Assembly: GCF_014202435.1 (NCBI RefSeq)
Contig: NZ_JACHGU010000006.1
Span: 47,773 to 111,772, forward strand
Direction: 5' to 3'
Source: Pseudoxanthomonas broegbernensis
GTDB lineage: Bacteria > Pseudomonadota > Gammaproteobacteria > Xanthomonadales > Xanthomonadaceae
DNA: 64,000 bases
Shown: one piece after another, positions 60,286-64,000 of the stretch
How the letters are laid out: each line of letters begins with the position of its first letter
How positions within the stretch are numbered: position 1 is the stretch's first letter
Notes under the pieces: generated by a model
Databases searched by the model: none
The model's input: the letters and a program-made list of their open reading frames with translations, nothing else
Told to the model about the DNA's origin: nothing
Made by a program: the position numbers and the translations under genes

Positions 60286-62271
60286 ATGAGCATGGACCTG
60301 CAACGCTTCCACGCCACCTACTTCGAGGAGAGCCGCGAGGGCCTGGACGCGATGGAAGCCGGGCTGCTGGCGCTGGAAGGCGGCAGCCTGGACCCGGAAG
60401 TGGTCAACTCCGTGTTCCGCGCCGCGCACTCGATCAAGGGCGGCGCCGCCACCTTCGGCTTCGAGAAGATGGCCTCGCTGACCCACGTGCTGGAGACGCT
60501 GCTGGACGAGATCCGCTCCGGCAAGCGCGCCCTGGCCGCCAGCGCGGTGGACGCCATGCTCGGCTCGGTGGACGTGCTGCGCGCGCTGCTGGCCGAGGCC
60601 GAGCACGGCAAGCCCGCCGACCCGGCCGCGGTGGCGGCGGTGCACGCCCGGTTGGAAGGCGAACTGGACGGCAGCGCCGAGGCCGCCGCGCCGGAGCAGG
60701 CCGTGGAAGCCGAGCCGGAAGGCTGGAAGATCGCCTTCACCCCCTCGCCCTCGCTGTTCATGAGCGGCAACGACCCCCTGCGCATCCTGCGCGAACTCGA
60801 ACACCTGGGGCCGCTGGACGTGGACGCCAACCTGGAGCGCCTGCCCGCCTTCGCCCAGCTCGACCCGCTGGAAGCCTGCATCGCCTGGGACCTGGGCCTG
60901 CGCGGCAAGGTGCCGCGCAGCGCCATCGACGACGTGTTCGCCTGGGTGGTGGACGATTGCGAGCTGGACATCCAGCCGCAGGCGGCCCCTGTGGCCGAGG
61001 CCGCCGATGCGGTCGCGGCGCCGGCCGGCCTCCCCGCGCCCGGCACCCCCTCGGCCGGCGCGCCGGTCAGTGCGGTCCCGGCCGGCACCCATGCCGAGGC
61101 CGAGAGCTCGATCCGCGTCAGCGTCGACAAGGTCGATGCGCTGATCAACCTGGTGGGCGAGCTGGTCATCACCCAGGCCATGCTCAAGCAGGTCAGCGGC
61201 GGCATGGACCCGGCCACCTCCGAGCGCCTGTTCGCCGGCCTCGAACTGCTGGAGCGCAACACCCGCGACCTGCAGGAAGCGGTGATCGGGGTGCGCATGC
61301 TGCCGGTGGACGCGGTGTTTCGCCGCTTCCCGCGCCTGGTCCGCGACCTGTCCACGCGCCTGGGCAAGCACGTCGCGCTGCGCACCGTCGGCGAAGGCAC
61401 CGAGCTGGACAAGGGCCTGATCGAGAAGATCGCCGATCCGCTGGTGCACCTGGTCCGCAACTCCATCGACCACGGCCTGGAGATGCCCGAGGAGCGCCGC
61501 GCCGCCGGCAAGAACGAGACCGGCACCATCACCCTGGCGGCCTCGCACCAGGGCGGGCACATCGTCATCGAGGTCGCCGACGACGGCCGTGGCCTCAACC
61601 GCGACCGGATCCTGGCCAAGGCCATCGAGCGCGGCCTGTCGGTGCCGGAAAACCCCACCGACGCCCAGGTGTGGGACCTCATCTTCCAGGCCGGCTTCTC
61701 CACCGCCGACCAGGTGACCGACCTGTCCGGCCGCGGCGTGGGCATGGACGTGGTGCGCAAGAACATCCAGGCCCTGGGCGGCGAGGTGCAACTGGAAAGC
61801 CGCCATGGGCACGGCACCCGGGTGGTGATCCGGCTGCCGCTGACCCTGGCCATCCTCGACGGCATGGTCGTGTCCACCGGCGGCGAGATCCTGATCCTGC
61901 CGCTGACCCACGTGCTCGAGGCGCTGCAGCCGCAGCCCGAGGAGATCCGCACCGTCGCCGGCGAAGGCCGGGTGCTGCGCGTGCGCGGCGAGTACCTGCC
62001 GATGCTGTCGCTGTCCGGGCACTACGGCTACCACGGCGACAGCCGCGAGTCGCTGGTGGTGGTGGTCGAGGGCGACGGCCAGAAGCTGGCGCTGGAAGTG
62101 GAGGAACTGGTCGGCCAGCAGCAGGTGGTGGTCAAGAACCTGGAGAAGAACTACCGGCGGGTGCCGGGCATCTCCGGCGCGACCATCCTCGGCGACGGCC
62201 GGGTGGCGCTGATCGTCGACGTCGGCGGGCTGGTGCGCCTGCGCCAGCAGAGCTTGCCGCAGGCCGCCTGA
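60286..62271 (+). CDS. cheA: Chemotaxis histidine kinase CheA (second copy)
   Basis: The 661-residue kinase has His48 in FRAAHSIKGGAATFG, a folded P2 region (about 145-225, WKIAFTPSPSLFMSGNDPLR, then ILRELEHLGPLDV), dimerisation, ATPase (HLVRNSIDHGLEMP, VADDGRGLNRDRI, LSGRGVGMDVVRKN) and CheW-like parts (GEILILPLTHVLEALQPQ, GEYLPMLSLSGHYGYH). Unlike the first CheA it has a standard P2 CheY-binding domain and no docking repeats. Both kinases carry complete catalytic motifs. It follows its cheY by 43 bases. Confidence 0.96.
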   Translation: MSMDLQRFHATYFEESREGLDAMEAGLLALEGGSLDPEVVNSVFRAAHSIKGGAATFGFEKMASLTHVLETLLDEIRSGKRALAASAVDAMLGSVDVLRALLAEAEHGKPADPAAVAAVHARLEGELDGSAEAAAPEQAVEAEPEGWKIAFTPSPSLFMSGNDPLRILRELEHLGPLDVDANLERLPAFAQLDPLEACIAWDLGLRGKVPRSAIDDVFAWVVDDCELDIQPQAAPVAEAADAVAAPAGLPAPGTPSAGAPVSAVPAGTHAEAESSIRVSVDKVDALINLVGELVITQAMLKQVSGGMDPATSERLFAGLELLERNTRDLQEAVIGVRMLPVDAVFRRFPRLVRDLSTRLGKHVALRTVGEGTELDKGLIEKIADPLVHLVRNSIDHGLEMPEERRAAGKNETGTITLAASHQGGHIVIEVADDGRGLNRDRILAKAIERGLSVPENPTDAQVWDLIFQAGFSTADQVTDLSGRGVGMDVVRKNIQALGGEVQLESRHGHGTRVVIRLPLTLAILDGMVVSTGGEILILPLTHVLEALQPQPEEIRTVAGEGRVLRVRGEYLPMLSLSGHYGYHGDSRESLVVVVEGDGQKLALEVEELVGQQQVVVKNLEKNYRRVPGISGATILGDGRVALIVDVGGLVRLRQQSLPQAA

Positions 62272-62545
62272 GCCGCCCACGACAGAAAGGTCCGGGCACG
62301 CCCCGGCACAAGGGTTTCCCGCATCCCTGCGGGCGGGCGCATCCGGCGATGCCGCGGCCCGCCGCGCCTCCATGGCATGGCCCGGACGCGCGCAGGCGCC
62401 AACCGCCACGCCCTCCCGCATATCCACGGCCCATCCGGTTCGTCAAGTCTGCGCGGGCGATGCCGCTAATACCCTTTGCACGGATGCGACCCGTCGGTGG
62501 TTTTTCCGCCCTCGTGGCCGCTGGCCTTTTTCCCGAGGACGCAGC
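62272..62545 (+). other. 274-base gap before the chemoreceptor gene
   Basis: There is no supported gene. The first 170 bases are GC-rich with nothing recognisable and no clear terminator; the right end carries a sigma-28 promoter (62443-62469) and a leader of about 70 bases. Confidence 0.6.
62443..62469 (+). promoter_or_regulatory. Sigma-28 (FliA) promoter of the chemoreceptor gene
   Basis: TCAAGTCT and GCCGCTAA are separated by 11 bases. Transcription would start near 62476, 70 bases before the ATG at 62546. Confidence 0.8.
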
Positions 62546-64000
62546 GATGAACTGGTTCCAGAACCTCCCGATCACGCGCAAGCTCGCGCTGGCCTTCGCG
62601 GCCACCACCCTCATGACCGTGGCGCTGGGTCTGTTCGCCCTGCTCCGTCTGGGCGAGGCCAACCAGCAGATCCGCGAAACCAGCGCCAACTGGATGCCGG
62701 CCGTGGTCGAACTGGGCCAGATGCTGTCCCTGCTCAACGAATACCGCACCTACGAGCTGGCGCAGCAGGGCAAGCAGGGCCTGCCCGAGGAAATCGCCGA
62801 CTACAACGAGCGCATCGCCGACACCCGCGCGCAGATCGAGGCGGCGGAGGCGGCGTACAACGCGATCGGGGCCCGGTCCAGCACCGACGAGCTGGCGATC
62901 TACGCGCGGGTCAAGGCTGCCCGCACCGGCTACTTCGCCTCGCACGAGGACATCGCCGCCGCCATCGCCGCGGACGACTTCGTGGCCGCCGAGGCAGTGT
63001 CCAGCGGGCCTTCGCGGGCGCTGCGCCGCGACTTCGCCGCCGCGCTGAAGGAACTGATCGAATTCAACGCACAGGGCCTGAACCGGCAGGTGCAGGCGGC
63101 CGAGAGCGCCTATCGCCGCACCCGCGCCGCCCTGTGGAGCGGCATGGGCGCGCTGGCGCTGCTGTCGGCCCTGCTGGGCTGGCAGATCGCGCGCGCCATC
63201 TCGCGCCCGCTGCGCAAGGCCACCCGCGTGGCCGGCGACATCGCCCGCGGCAGGCTCGACAACGTCATCGCCATGCACAGCCGCGACGAGGCCGGGCAAC
63301 TGCTCCAGTCCATGCGCCGGATGCAGGAGCAACTGCAGGCGGTGATGGCCGCCCAGCGCGAGATGGCCCAGCGCCACGACGAGGGCCAGATCAGCTTCCG
63401 CATGGACGAGGGCAGCTTCCCGGGCGAATTCGGGACCATGGTGGGCGAGGTCAACGCGCTGGTGGCCCAGCACATCGCGGTCAAGATGCGCACGGTCGAG
63501 GTGATGCGCCATTACGCCGTGGGCGACCTGTCCATGGACATGGACCGGCTGCCCGGCGAGAAGGCGGCGATCACCGAGGCCATGGACATGTGCAAGCACA
63601 ACCTGTCGGCCATCAACGCCGAGATCAAGCGGCTGGCCCGGGCCGCCGCCGAGGGCGACTTCACCCAGCGCGGCGACGAGGGCCGCTACCAGAACGATTT
63701 TCACAGCATGGTCCAGGGCCTGAACGCGATGATGGCCACCAGCGACCGCAACCTGTCGCAGTTGTCCGCCCTGCTGGGCGCCATCGCCACCGGCGACCTG
63801 ACGGTGCGCATGGAGGGCGACTTCCACGGCGTGTTCGCCCGCATGCGCGACGACGCCAACGCCACCGTCGCCCAGCTCACCTCCATCGTCTCGCGCATCC
63901 AGGGCGCCTCCACCGCCATCAACACCGCCTCGGTGGAGATCGCCTCCGGCAACAACGACCTGTCACGCCGCACCGAGCAGCAGGCCGCCAACCTGGAGGA
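62546..64000 (+). CDS. Methyl-accepting chemotaxis protein (partial, C-terminus outside window)
   Basis: The first 485 residues are visible. They show a short basic start (NWFQNLPITRKLALAFAATT), membrane helix 1 (about 11-30), a helical periplasmic part (about 31-190) of four-helix-bundle type, membrane helix 2 (about 194-213, LWSGMGALALLSALLGWQIA) and a HAMP domain (RAISRPLRKATRVAGDIARG). More HAMP-like repeats follow (ITEAMDMCKHNLSAINAEIK, then GDFTQRGDEGRYQNDFHSMV). The window ends just as the signalling coiled coil begins (IASGNNDLSRRTEQQAANLE), which is the usual methylation region. The ligand is unknown. Confidence 0.92.

Overview
This 64 kb window is a continuous flagellar and chemotaxis locus from a high-GC gammaproteobacterium, most likely of the family Xanthomonadaceae (Lysobacteraceae). 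The evidence is the gene order: the second sigma-54 gene (rpoN), a VemR-type single-domain regulator and fleQ lie between the flagellin block and fliE, as in Xanthomonas. The MotC/MotD stator, ParC/ParP-like proteins and GC-rich REP-like intergenic repeats fit this too. I cannot name the genus. Every intact gene is on the + strand; the only minus-strand coding signal is a broken remnant near 55.7-56.1 kb.

Layout. (1) 1-9,566: end of flgD, then flgE-F-G-H-I-J-K-L (hook, rod, L and P rings, hook-filament junction). (2) 10,108-15,238: flagellin fliC, cap fliD, chaperones fliS and a FliT-like protein, an atypical PilZ-like protein and an orphan NarL-type regulator. (3) 15,429-18,746: rpoN, vemR, fleQ. 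(4) 18,830-31,850: a 13 kb surface or flagellin glycosylation island with visibly lower and uneven GC. It holds a DegT aminotransferase, a WbqC protein, a fused IspD-like cytidylyltransferase/SDR, a LicD/fukutin-like transferase, a TagF-like phosphotransferase fused to a HAD region, an ATP-grasp/HAD fusion, a giant multi-domain glycosyltransferase and a methyltransferase. (5) 32,277-43,489: fliE-F-G-H-I-J-K and fliL-M-N-O-P-Q-R (MS and C rings, export gate). (6) 43,646-51,917: a membrane GGDEF/EAL protein, flhB, flhA, flhF, flhG. (7) 51,914-64,000: fliA, cheY, cheZ, cheA, motC, motD, ParC-like and ParP-like genes, a STAS protein, a second cheY and cheA, and the start of a chemoreceptor cut by the window edge.

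Regulation can be read from the DNA. Sigma-54 (GG-N10-GC) promoters lie ahead of the glycosylation island, fliE, fliL, flhB and, more weakly, flgG. FliA (sigma-28) promoters of the form TMAA-N15-GCCGNTA, with an 11-base spacer between the two 8-base boxes in every case, lie ahead of fliC, fliD, fliS, the EAL gene, motC and the chemoreceptor. Both sigma factors and the sigma-54 activator FleQ are encoded here, so the cascade is largely self-contained.

The most interesting region is the island. It places a predicted CDP-ribitol synthase next to a LicD/fukutin-family transferase and a TagF-family polyol-phosphate transferase. This toolkit matches Gram-positive ribitol teichoic acid synthesis and mammalian dystroglycan ribitol-phosphate modification, but here it sits inside a flagellar regulon under a sigma-54 promoter. 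I propose polyol-phosphate decoration of flagellin or another surface glycan; this is inference.
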